Below are positions 52,388-60,844 of a stretch of DNA of 64,000 nucleotides, one piece after another. Numbering within the stretch: the first letter of the stretch is position 1; every line of letters starts with the position of its first letter. The notes under the pieces are model-generated. The model saw nothing but the letters and a program-made list of their open reading frames with translations. It ran no database searches and was not told the DNA's origin. A program made the position numbers and the translations under genes. This DNA is from Nibribacter ruber (lineage in GTDB: Bacteria > Bacteroidota > Bacteroidia > Cytophagales > Hymenobacteraceae): NCBI RefSeq assembly GCF_009913235.1, contig NZ_CP047897.1, positions 2,417,001 through 2,481,000 of the forward strand, in the 5' to 3' direction.

Positions 52388-53992
52388 TTATTTATCTCTG
52401 AACCTAATGAGCGTTTCAATTTTTCCTTCAGATAATTGAACGTCTGTCTCCTCGCTTTTAGCCACTTTCACGTTGGCTTTACCATCAATGACCACCGTTT
52501 TCTTTCGCCAGCCTTCTACAGAAGAATTATCCGTTACCACGTCAACGCCTTTGCCTCCATACACATACAAGGTAGAGCCCACCAGCACATCGCCTTTTAT
52601 ATCAAAGACGTCATCACCGCCCAGGCCGTGCAATTCTATTTTACTTGTCTCACTGGCGAAAAACGTTCTGCTGTAGTTCTTACTCGCATTGACGCCGTTT
52701 TCATTCAATCTATAGACCTCTACCACGGTCCTGCCCTGCGCAAGACGCTGCACCAGAAAGCGCTCTGGCTCATCTGAGCCGGCCACTATCACTTGTTTGG
52801 CCAGGATATGGTAATACTCATCTGCCACCTTGGCAAGTTGCTGGCGCCTGATTCTAAGGGTTTCATACGTTTCCTGCCCTACCAAATCATACACAGACGG
52901 CGGAAGCTGGCGTACGGCGGTCTGCAGCACAGAATCTGTGAGCGACATCTGCAGCTCGCGGGCTATCCGCCTGAAATCTGCCAAGGAGACCTCTGAGAGC
53001 GCGCGGGCATCCAGAAAAGAAGCGTTGATGGTCAGCCCAAACACGTCTCTGAACGCGGGATGGAAAGACTCAAACTTACGGGCGGCAAACTTGCGCGTGG
53101 CCAGCCAGGGCAGCAACCCGTCATCATACCAGCAGAGGGCCTGGTCACGGTCTTTGGGAATGGGTTTGTACCAGGTCTCGGTGCCTTGCTTGTACTCGGC
53201 CCAGTCCCATTGTCCCTCATGCCGATCCCAGTCGCTCACCAGCAGGTCTAGCAGGCGCGCACGGGCAAAGGCCCACTGGTCTATCTTATGGTGCGGAGAC
53301 GCATAACGGCGCTGCAACACATCTTCGGTTTCCACCAGGTCTGTGGCTGCCCCAAATTTCTTGGTGAGAGATGCCTTGGACGTATACTTTTCCTCTATTA
53401 AAAAAAGGCGGTTGCTGAACAGCTCTGAATATTGTTTGAAACTCTTGTCTGAAGGCAGCACGAACACCAACCTGGGCGTAGGGTGAAAAATGCCGAGGGC
53501 CTCGGCCAGCGGGGCCACCACCAGCGCCGCGTACGGATTGGTGGCAGACACCTGGTCCCGCACGAAGCTGCCCACAAAGGTCTTGCGCCAGAAAGGAGAC
53601 AACACGCTAATAGGGTCTTTGTCCAAGGACCGGAGGGCCCAGCGGTGGCCGGTAGAATCTGTGAGGGTGAGGCTGGTGGTCTGCATGCCGCCGCCCAGTT
53701 TCTCTATGCGCAGGCCGCCAGCCATTTCATCCATATGAAACACCTTGGCCTTTACTTGGGCCGCCCAAACAGGCCGGTAATGCTTGCCTAGAAAGAATTC
53801 GCCTATTTTACTGGTCTGGTAATGCGCGCCGGCGCTGGCAATCACGCTGTCTGGCATGGCCTGCAAATGGCGGTTTTCTCCAAAGAAATCACCAGACTGC
53901 AGCACGCTGGGTGCAGACTCGTGGGCAAAGAAGTAGCTGGCCACCCCAAAAAGTAAGATCAAGAATACTAGGGCCAGAAAAAGCTTCCTCAT
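52388..53992 (-). CDS. Exported protein with DWDRH/KDRD kinase-like domain
   Basis: 534 residues from ATG 53992 (another ATG lies 3 codons upstream). N-terminal anchor MRKLFLALVFLILLFGVASY. The rest closely parallels residues 370-800 of the 1188-residue protein at 56386: KGGLKV-like GGLRIEKLGGGMQTTSL, LRSLDKDP, DWDRH at 254-258 and PIPKDRDQ with D281/D283. Arrangement (Lys, then DRH, then Asp) recalls HipA/FAM20-like kinases, but that is inference. It lacks the phosphoesterase and barrel parts of its relative. Confidence 0.8.
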   Translation of the reverse strand: MRKLFLALVFLILLFGVASYFFAHESAPSVLQSGDFFGENRHLQAMPDSVIASAGAHYQTSKIGEFFLGKHYRPVWAAQVKAKVFHMDEMAGGLRIEKLGGGMQTTSLTLTDSTGHRWALRSLDKDPISVLSPFWRKTFVGSFVRDQVSATNPYAALVVAPLAEALGIFHPTPRLVFVLPSDKSFKQYSELFSNRLFLIEEKYTSKASLTKKFGAATDLVETEDVLQRRYASPHHKIDQWAFARARLLDLLVSDWDRHEGQWDWAEYKQGTETWYKPIPKDRDQALCWYDDGLLPWLATRKFAARKFESFHPAFRDVFGLTINASFLDARALSEVSLADFRRIARELQMSLTDSVLQTAVRQLPPSVYDLVGQETYETLRIRRQQLAKVADEYYHILAKQVIVAGSDEPERFLVQRLAQGRTVVEVYRLNENGVNASKNYSRTFFASETSKIELHGLGGDDVFDIKGDVLVGSTLYVYGGKGVDVVTDNSSVEGWRKKTVVIDGKANVKVAKSEETDVQLSEGKIETLIRFRDK

Positions 53993-54062
53993 GGTAAACA
54001 CTTCATACGTAATTGAACCGCTTTACCTTAAAAATACCTCAAAGGTTAGCAGAAGTACGGAG

Positions 54063-54100
54063 CGTTTTTGGCTTCTTTTTCAGAAAATAGCCTAAAAACG
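54063..54100. repeat. 38-bp dispersed palindrome, copy 22
   Basis: Left arm CGTTTTTGGCTTCTTTT, right arm GAAAATAGCCTAAAAACG. In the divergent gap between the kinase-like gene and the next plus-strand gene. Confidence 0.85.
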
Positions 54101-54186
54101 CTATCTTTAACCAATCGGCGCGGGCACTAACCTTGTAGCAAAATCCTGCGTTTACATTGTTCCAATCCATTTAAAAAACTGATACC

Positions 54187-54459
54187 ATGGCAAATAGCGC
54201 TACTTACACCGGAATCACCCCTGAACTATACAACAACCTGCGCAGCAAACTGGGCGCCGCCGGCATTGAGCTGCAAGGCACCAACGGAAGAGTTTCTAAA
54301 CAAGGCGTCACCGCTGACTATGCCTATGAAGAGGGAGCCCAGACGCTGCACATCAACAATGTGGGGGTGAGTTTCCCGGCCAGCATGATGTTCAGCCCAG
54401 ACAAGATCATTGAGAAAATCAACGAAGCCGTGCGTTCTGCGGGTGGCCAGGTGGCATAA
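54187..54459 (+). CDS. Small conserved hypothetical protein (90 aa)
   Basis: 90 residues, MANSATYTGITPELYNNLRS and SFPASMMFSPDKIIEKINEA at the end. Soluble, no signal. It reads like a compact alpha/beta domain but I recognise no family. Followed by another small gene on the same strand. Confidence 0.72.
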   Translation: MANSATYTGITPELYNNLRSKLGAAGIELQGTNGRVSKQGVTADYAYEEGAQTLHINNVGVSFPASMMFSPDKIIEKINEAVRSAGGQVA

Positions 54460-54572
54460 TCTGTTTTTGCCTCATCCAAGCTGACGCGTTTGCGTATAAA
54501 AGTCCTGGCCCGCGCCCTTTCAGGTGCATAGGCCGGGACTTCTTTATTCACGCAAACTCAGAAACTACCATC

Positions 54573-54839
54573 ATGGAACAATCAACTAACACCTCTTCTG
54601 CCTTGGTGCAGCCTAAAGACCTGGCTCGCACGGTTGAATCTATCATGCACGTGTACCAGGGCAAGCACGACGTCTTGCCAGAACTGCTTTCAGACGCTGG
54701 CAAGCTGCTCTTGAGAACCAGACAGAAAATGAGCCCGATGCAGATGATCCTGGCCGTGGCGGCTGTGGCCATTGGGGCCATTGTGCTGGTCAACTACTCT
54801 GGTCATCAGTTTGCAGACGCAGAGGAAATACACGACTAA
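54573..54839 (+). CDS. Small protein with C-terminal membrane segment (88 aa)
   Basis: 88 residues. An amphipathic N-terminal half (PKDLARTVESIMHVYQGKHD, LPELLSDAGKLLLRTRQ) precedes one membrane segment (MQMILAVAAVAIGAIVLVNY). Looks like a tail-anchored membrane protein. Function unknown. Ends just before a strong terminator. Confidence 0.72.
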   Translation: MEQSTNTSSALVQPKDLARTVESIMHVYQGKHDVLPELLSDAGKLLLRTRQKMSPMQMILAVAAVAIGAIVLVNYSGHQFADAEEIHD

Positions 54840-54854
54840 GCGTAGGCTTCTCAC

Positions 54855-54902
54855 AAAAACAGAAGGCCCCGTTTGCTTGAGCAAACGGGGCCTTCTGTTT
54901 TT
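54855..54902 (+). terminator. Intrinsic terminator fused to palindrome copy 23
   Basis: Long stem AAAACAGAAGGCCCCGTTTG and its complement around CTTGAG; the closing TGTTTTT is also the start of repeat copy 23. Confidence 0.87.
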
Positions 54903-54933
54903 GGCCTTTTTCCTAGAAAATAGGCCAAAAACG
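54896..54933. repeat. 38-bp dispersed palindrome, copy 23
   Basis: First base T; right arm AAAATAGGCCAAAAACG. Overlaps the preceding terminator by 7 bases. Confidence 0.85.
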
Positions 54934-55009
54934 ACAAAAGCGTCAATTTTGATGGCTAATCGGGCACTCTCTACGCGTGGCAGGGGTTTACTTCTTACCG
55001 CTCCTTATT

Positions 55010-55495
55010 ATGCAGAAGCCCCGTAAAAAGAAAAAGAAATACCGCCTGCCCGCCACGCCTCCCTTAACGGCCCAAGAGCGTGTGAGCAAGAACATGCGGG
55101 CCAACAAAAGCAAAAATACCCAGCCTGAGGTTACCTTACGAAAAGCTTTGTGGCAAGCGGGTCTGCGCGGCTATAGACTGCACTGGAAACACGCTCCCGG
55201 CAAGCCGGACATCTGTTACCCCGGCCGCCAACTGGCCATTTACGTGCACGGCTGTTTCTGGCACCGCTGTCCGCACTGTCAGCCCGCTTTACCTAAATCC
55301 AACACCACTTTCTGGGAAGAGAAATTTGCCAAAAACCAAGCAAGAGACCAGAGGCATCGCGCTCAACTAAAAGCCGCTAACTGGCAGGTACTGGTTATCT
55401 GGGAATGCCAACTACAACAAGACTTGGCCGGCTGCCTGTTTGCGATTAAGGCCTTGCATGAAGGCGTACCAGATAGTTATTCCTGGGCAGCATAG
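55010..55495 (+). CDS. vsr: Very short patch repair endonuclease Vsr
   Basis: 161 residues from ATG 55010 (the open frame begins 11 codons earlier). Vsr motifs: SKNMRANKSKNTQPEVTLRK, RLHWKHAPGKPDICYPGRQL with the catalytic Asp, and VHGCFWHRCPHCQPALPKS with zinc-binding and catalytic His/Cys. It nicks T:G mismatches left by deamination of 5-methylcytosine. No cytosine methyltransferase is in the window, so its partner must be elsewhere or absent. Confidence 0.9.
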   Translation: MQKPRKKKKKYRLPATPPLTAQERVSKNMRANKSKNTQPEVTLRKALWQAGLRGYRLHWKHAPGKPDICYPGRQLAIYVHGCFWHRCPHCQPALPKSNTTFWEEKFAKNQARDQRHRAQLKAANWQVLVIWECQLQQDLAGCLFAIKALHEGVPDSYSWAA

Positions 55496-55564
55496 ATTAG
55501 TCTTTCCAGCAAATATGCCAAGGTCGGGTAAAACCAGTTCAATTGTAAACTATCCCACCTGACC

Positions 55565-56116
55565 TCATTTCCACCTAACCGGCAGTCCCAGCTTTCTAGC
55601 CGCATAACCCGCCGCTGAATTGTGCAGTAAAGGCAACACTGCATTTACCTCGTCCTCAAACTCTACGTGCAGGTCTTCATGCAGCTTGGCTAGCTTCTGT
55701 ACAACTTCCTCTGCGCGCTTGGCCAGGAACTGTCCCAGCGCTTCATTGGCGCCGCTCAGTGTATGCAAGTGTTCTTTCTGATAGGTCAACGTCTCCTGTA
55801 GCAACTGCAGCAACAACCAAATTTCACCTTCCAGGTCATCCGTGATTTTTACATGATGGGCCAGCAGCGGGCAGACTTGTCTCAGGCAAATTAAAAGCTC
55901 AGAGGCGTTGTAGTAAAAGCCTTTGGTGTGGGTTTGAATGTGGGCCTGCAAGGCGGCACGCCGGGTAGCCATTGCGTCTTCGCCTTCCAGCAGCTCAAAG
56001 GCCATTTGTTCCTGTAGAATGGGGTTGCCGGAAAGCAGTTGCAAGAGCAATTTGTCTTTTCTGGAAGCGGGTAGTTCTACCACGGCTCTCCTAAGGGTTT
56101 TCTCTAGTACGGGCAT
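55565..56116 (-). CDS. Helical hypothetical protein
   Basis: 183 residues, almost entirely helical by eye (KDKLLLQLLSGNPILQEQMA, LLLQLLQETLTYQKEHLHTL), no signal peptide. No family recognised. Convergent with vsr. Confidence 0.72.
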   Translation of the reverse strand: MPVLEKTLRRAVVELPASRKDKLLLQLLSGNPILQEQMAFELLEGEDAMATRRAALQAHIQTHTKGFYYNASELLICLRQVCPLLAHHVKITDDLEGEIWLLLQLLQETLTYQKEHLHTLSGANEALGQFLAKRAEEVVQKLAKLHEDLHVEFEDEVNAVLPLLHNSAAGYAARKLGLPVRWK

Positions 56117-56313
56117 AGGGTACGGTTACCGATACAGAACACGCAAAAGCCTGTAAATATTCCCTTTACCGCGCCGCATTTCCCAATTCCGTGCCTCACC
56201 TCTACCGCATCTGGCCCAGCGTTCTGTGATTATCCAACCCAAAGCCCCCCAACCTGCGTAAACACGGCAAATATGGCCGGTAAGGCCTTCAAAATTTGGG
56301 TTCGGGGCAGAGG

Positions 56314-56351
56314 CGTTTTTGCCAGATTTTCCAGAAAACAGCCTAAAAACG
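56314..56351. repeat. 38-bp dispersed palindrome, copy 24
   Basis: Left arm CGTTTTTGCCAGATTTT, right arm AAAACAGCCTAAAAACG. 34 bases before the start of the large fusion gene. Confidence 0.83.
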
Positions 56352-56385
56352 ACACGCCAACCCTAGAACCAGAACCATCCTGATT

Positions 56386-59300
56386 ATGAGAATACACTTA
56401 CCCCGCTGGGTAGTCCGATTATCGATTGTCACGTGCACCCTGCTTCCAGTGAGAGGTTGGGCACAAACGCCTTCCCTGCCTTCCTCTGAGGTAACGCATA
56501 CCGTGCTTCTGGCCGGCCGATGGGCTCCCAACCAGACCTCTGCTGCGCCTTTGCCACTACTACAAACGCAACTGCAACAAGCAGGCAAAAAAAGTACGCT
56601 GGTATTCATTGGCAATCCCTTTCAGCCGGCTACGCTGCCTGGTGTGGCTGCGCCAGACAGACCTGTCCTGGAAGAAAAGTTGCGCGCGCAGCTCCAGTAC
56701 CTGCAGGGTTTTGAAGGCAAAGTGGTAGTAATGCCCGGCGAACATGATGCCAAGGGCAAGGTAGTGCAGGAAGTGAGAAACCAGGAGCGCTATCTGTCTC
56801 AGGTGCTGGGCAACGACAAACTAATCCTACCAGAGAACGCCTGCCCCGGCCCTACAGAACTGGCCGTCACCGATGACGTGCACCTGCTGCTATTGGACAC
56901 CCAGTGGCTTATGCCCAACCGCCGCATGGATGACAAAGAGGAGATGCGGGGCTGTGAGACTGTGGGCGGCACCGCCACCATGGCTGCCGTAGATGACGTC
57001 TTGCGCAGCAATGAAGAAAAGAACCTGTTGGTGATCATGAGCGTTTCGCCGGAGATGAAGGGGCTGGAGTACAAGCTCATGCACCGGCAGTTAGCCCAGA
57101 TGTACACAGAGCATGCCGGCCTCATTCACGCCGAAGGCAACTCGCCGGCGCTCCAGCACCGCACCAAGGACAGCATTCATTACGTGAGCACCGGCCTGGG
57201 CGCCTCTAACATGAAACCGGTAAAGGATACCCACCCAGCGTATGCTTCCAACACGCCCGGCTTCGCTAAAATCTTGTATCTGGCCAACGGAGAAACCTGG
57301 CTGGAGATTTGGACTGCCTCAGACGTGAACAGTGCCCAGGGACAGGTAGCCTACAGAGCCAAACTGTCACAGAAACCCACCACCAAGCAGCTGCAGGAGA
57401 AGATTCAAAACATGAACCTGAGCTTTACGGGTAAGACTGCTACGCTGCCGGCCAGCCAGGTGTACAAAGCCAGCAAGTTCAGGGAATGGCTGCTGGGCAC
57501 TAACTATCGGCCCGAGTGGAGCACGCCCGTTACGTTGCCGCTTTTTGATATTGGCGCACAGAAAGGCGGATTAAAGGTGGTACAGCGCGGGGGTGGTTTC
57601 CAGACCGTTTCTTTGCGCCTGGAAGACAGCACCGGCCGCCAGTACGTGCTGCGTTCCGTAGAAAAATACCCAGATGCGGCCCTGCCGGCGGTGTTCAGAA
57701 AAACCATTGCCGCCGATGTGGTGAAGGACCAGATCTCGGCTTCACATCCGTATGGTTCTCTGGTAGTGACGCCTTTGGCAGACGCCGCGGGCGTATACCA
57801 TACCAATCCGCAGTACTTCGCCATACCCAATGATCCGCGCTTTGGCCGCTACCTGAAAGGGTTTGCCAACACCATAGGCCTGTTTGAAGAACGCCCCGAC
57901 GAGGACATGTCTGACGTGGCCAGCATGGGCAACGCCAAGAACGTGGTGGGTACAGACAAAGTTCTGGAGAACACCCGTGAGGACCAAAATGACCAGGTAG
58001 ACCAGATGAGCCTCTTGCGGGCGCGCCTGTTTGACTTCTTCATCGCTGACTGGGACCGCCATGACGACCAGTGGCGCTGGGCCGAGTTCAAGAAAGACGG
58101 CAAAGGCAAAGTCTACAAAGCCATCCCAAGGGACCGCGACCAGGCCTTCTTCGTGAACCAGGGCGTGATTCCTAACATTGCCAGCCGGAAATGGATTCTC
58201 CCCAAGGTGCAGGGTTTTGACGAGAGCCTAAGAGACATTGAGGGCTTCAACTTCAACAACCGCAATTTTGACCGCAGTTTTCTGACAGGATTGGAGCGTG
58301 CTGACTGGATAGCCATGGCAGACAGTGTAAAGGCTTCCTTCACAGATGAGGCCATTGACAATGCCGTGCGCCAGCTGCCCGATAACATCTATAAAATCTC
58401 AGGCCAGAGATTAGCCAGCACCTTGAAAGCCCGCCGCGCTTACATTAGAAGAGACGCCGAGGACTACTATGAATTCCTGGCCAAGCAGGTAGACGTGGCC
58501 GGCACAGATGAGGCCGAGTTCTTTGAAGTACAGCGCCAGCAAGACGGTACCACCGTTGTCTCTGTGTTCAAGAAAGACTCTGCCACTACCGCCTATTCTC
58601 CCAAGGACAGAATCTACCAGCGTCGTTTTCTCCCCGCAGAAACAGACGAGGTGCGTCTGTACGGTTTGGGCGGCAATGACCATTTTGTGGTGAAAGGTCA
58701 GGGCCAGGAGGGCATTAGGGTGCGTATTATTGGCGGCAACGGCCAGGACCAGGTCATAGACAGTTCCAACGTAGAAGGCCTGCGCCGGCTCACCTACATC
58801 TATGACCAGCCAGACGGCATCACTATTCAGGCGGGCACCGAAGCCAGAAACCTCACCCGGCACCGCCCAACGCCTACCTATGACCGCCTTAGCTACAAGT
58901 ATGATTATTTGGGTCCGCTGGCCTCTTTCCAGTTTAACCGAGACGATGGTTTCTTATTAGGCGGCGGAGTTCTGCTGGAGAAACAGGGCTTTCAGAAGCA
59001 GCCTTTTGCCATGCGCCACCGTCTGGTGGGCAGCTACGCGTTTGCCACCCGGTCCTTTTTGGTGGATTATGCGGGGCATTTCACACGCGTGCGCTTAGGC
59101 TTGGACTTAAAGCTGAACGTCAACTTTAAGTCGCCGGGCTTCTCAGACAACTTCTTTGGCTTCAGCAATGAGAGCGAATACAATCCAGACATTGACATTG
59201 AGTATTACCGCTACCGCTCTTCTCAGTTGTACGTGAATGCCTTGGCGGGCCGAAAGTTAGGAGAACACGCCACGTTCTTTGCCGGACCTGCCTATCAGGC

Positions 59301-59952
59301 GGTGAATGTTGAGCGCACGCCAGAGCGTTTCCTTTCTACGCTGACCACCTCAGACAAACGGTACACAGACTACAATGACCCTAAAGCCTATGCGGGCGCC
59401 CGACTGGAATATGAACTGGACTCTAGAGACGTGGCAGCCCTGCCGGCCAAAGGCATGCACTGGGTCATTGGCGCAGACCTCATGAAAGGAACCAAGGCCA
59501 CGTCTCAGGACTTCGGGCGCATTAACTCAGAGCTGTCTTTGTACCAGACCGTGCGCATTCCTTTCAAGCTGACCTTGGCCACGCGTTTTGGCGGCGGGCA
59601 TACCTTCGGGGATGATTTTGAGTTCTTCCAGGGCCAGCACTTGGACGGCTTGAACACTTTGCGTGGCTATAGAAGAACCAGGTTCACCGGTCAGACGTCT
59701 TTTTACAACAACACAGAGGCCCGTTTGCGGTTGTTCACCTTTACCACGTACCTGTTCCCGGCCACGGTGGGCGTGTTCGGGTTCCATGACGTGGGCCGCG
59801 TGTGGGTAGACGGCGAGAACTCCAAAGATTGGCACACGGGATATGGCGGTGGCGTTTGGTTTGCCCCGGTCAACCAAGTAGTCATCTCCCTGGGCTACAC
59901 CGTCTCAGAGGAAGACAAACTACCTTTAATCAAAGCCGGCTTCTTCTTTTAA
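56386..59952 (+). CDS. Phosphoesterase-like / kinase-like / outer-membrane barrel fusion
   Basis: 1188 residues. Signal sequence (MRIHLPRWVVRLSIVTCTLL, cut near RGWAQ). Residues about 40-330 resemble a calcineurin-like phosphoesterase, but key metal motifs look altered (FIGNPFQPA where GD is usual; PGEHDAKG instead of GNHD). Residues about 370-800 carry GGLKVVQRGGGFQTVSLRLE, Lys427 in LRSVEKYP, DWDRH (555-559) and IPRDRDQAF (D583, D585). The C-terminal 370 residues form a surface-antigen/BamA-like beta-barrel ending GFFF. Outer-membrane location inferred. Related to the gene at 52388. Confidence 0.82.
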   Translation: MRIHLPRWVVRLSIVTCTLLPVRGWAQTPSLPSSEVTHTVLLAGRWAPNQTSAAPLPLLQTQLQQAGKKSTLVFIGNPFQPATLPGVAAPDRPVLEEKLRAQLQYLQGFEGKVVVMPGEHDAKGKVVQEVRNQERYLSQVLGNDKLILPENACPGPTELAVTDDVHLLLLDTQWLMPNRRMDDKEEMRGCETVGGTATMAAVDDVLRSNEEKNLLVIMSVSPEMKGLEYKLMHRQLAQMYTEHAGLIHAEGNSPALQHRTKDSIHYVSTGLGASNMKPVKDTHPAYASNTPGFAKILYLANGETWLEIWTASDVNSAQGQVAYRAKLSQKPTTKQLQEKIQNMNLSFTGKTATLPASQVYKASKFREWLLGTNYRPEWSTPVTLPLFDIGAQKGGLKVVQRGGGFQTVSLRLEDSTGRQYVLRSVEKYPDAALPAVFRKTIAADVVKDQISASHPYGSLVVTPLADAAGVYHTNPQYFAIPNDPRFGRYLKGFANTIGLFEERPDEDMSDVASMGNAKNVVGTDKVLENTREDQNDQVDQMSLLRARLFDFFIADWDRHDDQWRWAEFKKDGKGKVYKAIPRDRDQAFFVNQGVIPNIASRKWILPKVQGFDESLRDIEGFNFNNRNFDRSFLTGLERADWIAMADSVKASFTDEAIDNAVRQLPDNIYKISGQRLASTLKARRAYIRRDAEDYYEFLAKQVDVAGTDEAEFFEVQRQQDGTTVVSVFKKDSATTAYSPKDRIYQRRFLPAETDEVRLYGLGGNDHFVVKGQGQEGIRVRIIGGNGQDQVIDSSNVEGLRRLTYIYDQPDGITIQAGTEARNLTRHRPTPTYDRLSYKYDYLGPLASFQFNRDDGFLLGGGVLLEKQGFQKQPFAMRHRLVGSYAFATRSFLVDYAGHFTRVRLGLDLKLNVNFKSPGFSDNFFGFSNESEYNPDIDIEYYRYRSSQLYVNALAGRKLGEHATFFAGPAYQAVNVERTPERFLSTLTTSDKRYTDYNDPKAYAGARLEYELDSRDVAALPAKGMHWVIGADLMKGTKATSQDFGRINSELSLYQTVRIPFKLTLATRFGGGHTFGDDFEFFQGQHLDGLNTLRGYRRTRFTGQTSFYNNTEARLRLFTFTTYLFPATVGVFGFHDVGRVWVDGENSKDWHTGYGGGVWFAPVNQVVISLGYTVSEEDKLPLIKAGFFF

Positions 59953-59964
59953 GCCGCTACTCCA

Positions 59965-60012
59965 TAAAAAAAACGGAAGGGGCTGACCAATGTGGTCAGC
60001 CCCTTCCGTTTT
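59965..60012 (+). terminator. Intrinsic terminator fused to palindrome copy 25
   Basis: Stem AAACGGAAGGGGCTGACCA and its complement, loop ATG-like; A-run before, T-run after. CGTTTTT at the end is shared with repeat copy 25. Confidence 0.88.
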
Positions 60013-60044
60013 TGGGGTATTTCCTGGAAAACAGGCTAAAAACG
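60007..60044. repeat. 38-bp dispersed palindrome, copy 25
   Basis: Left arm CGTTTTTGGGGTATTTC, right arm AAAACAGGCTAAAAACG. Ends 2 bases before the stop of the next minus-strand gene. Confidence 0.87.
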
Positions 60045-60045
60045 C

Positions 60046-60306
60046 CTAGTTCAGGAACACAGAGAACAACTCAAAGCGGTTAGAGGAGAAGCTCCAGTGT
60101 GAGGGGCTAGGGTGAATCTCATCGCCAGACTCATCAATGATGGTCACGGCCATGCCCTCTTCCTGGTTTAAAGGCTCTGTAAAATGCTTAACGGTGTAAA
60201 TATGCCCTTCCTCAATCCATTCCTCTGGATCAAAGGCGGGCGGTGTAGCATCTATGCATTTCGCATAAACGGCCATATAGCTGGGTGGATAGATCAAATT
60301 TACCAT
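60046..60306 (-). CDS. Small hypothetical protein (86 aa)
   Basis: 86 residues, acidic: YPPSYMAVYAKCIDATPPAF and EEWIEEGHIYTVKHF, ending ELFSVFLN. Soluble, no signal. No family recognised. The 254-base region upstream (60307-60560) holds no other feature. Confidence 0.68.
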   Translation of the reverse strand: MVNLIYPPSYMAVYAKCIDATPPAFDPEEWIEEGHIYTVKHFTEPLNQEEGMAVTIIDESGDEIHPSPSHWSFSSNRFELFSVFLN

Positions 60307-60560
60307 GACGTATAAACGGTGAACAGGTGTAAAAAATTCCGGCAGGTCACTCGCCCCCTACTCTTTCTCTTGCAAAATCCTCGCCAAGTTTAGGGGCTGC
60401 CTTTTGGTTATAACAAGTCTATAATACGAACTGTTTTCCAACTTCCAAAACGCGGCGGTACAAATTATCTTATTCCGGGGCACCCTCTTTTTTTCAGGAA
60501 CGTACATTTAAATCTGGCTTAGCCAGTTACGTGTACAATACTCACCTTATCCATAAAACG

Positions 60561-60821
60561 ATGGCACAAGAAGAGAACAAAGCCCAGAACCTGAATCTGG
60601 ACGATAAACTGCCCAGAGGCAACTCCTCACAGCAGGACATGAAGCAGAACAAAAACGAGGAGCCCGGCGCGGGCGCCAAAGACAACGCCAGCGCCCAGCA
60701 GGGCGGTCAGCAACCGGGCAACAGCCAGGGCGGCCAAGGCGGAAAGTCAACCGACGGCGACGCCAACTCCCGCCATGACACCCATGATGAGCAAAGTGTA
60801 TTTGGCCGGCTAGACAGCTGA
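60561..60821 (+). CDS. Gln/Gly/Asn-rich disordered protein (86 aa)
   Basis: 86 residues from ATG 60561; ten more codons are open upstream. Low complexity and charged: QEENKAQNLNLDDKLPRGNS and QQGGQQPGNSQGGQGGKSTD, no hydrophobic core. Resembles small hydrophilic stress-type proteins, but no function is claimed. The MBL gene follows after 23 bases and may be co-transcribed. Confidence 0.68.
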   Translation: MAQEENKAQNLNLDDKLPRGNSSQQDMKQNKNEEPGAGAKDNASAQQGGQQPGNSQGGQGGKSTDGDANSRHDTHDEQSVFGRLDS

Positions 60822-60844
60822 TTTCTCACCTAAACCAGACGTCT

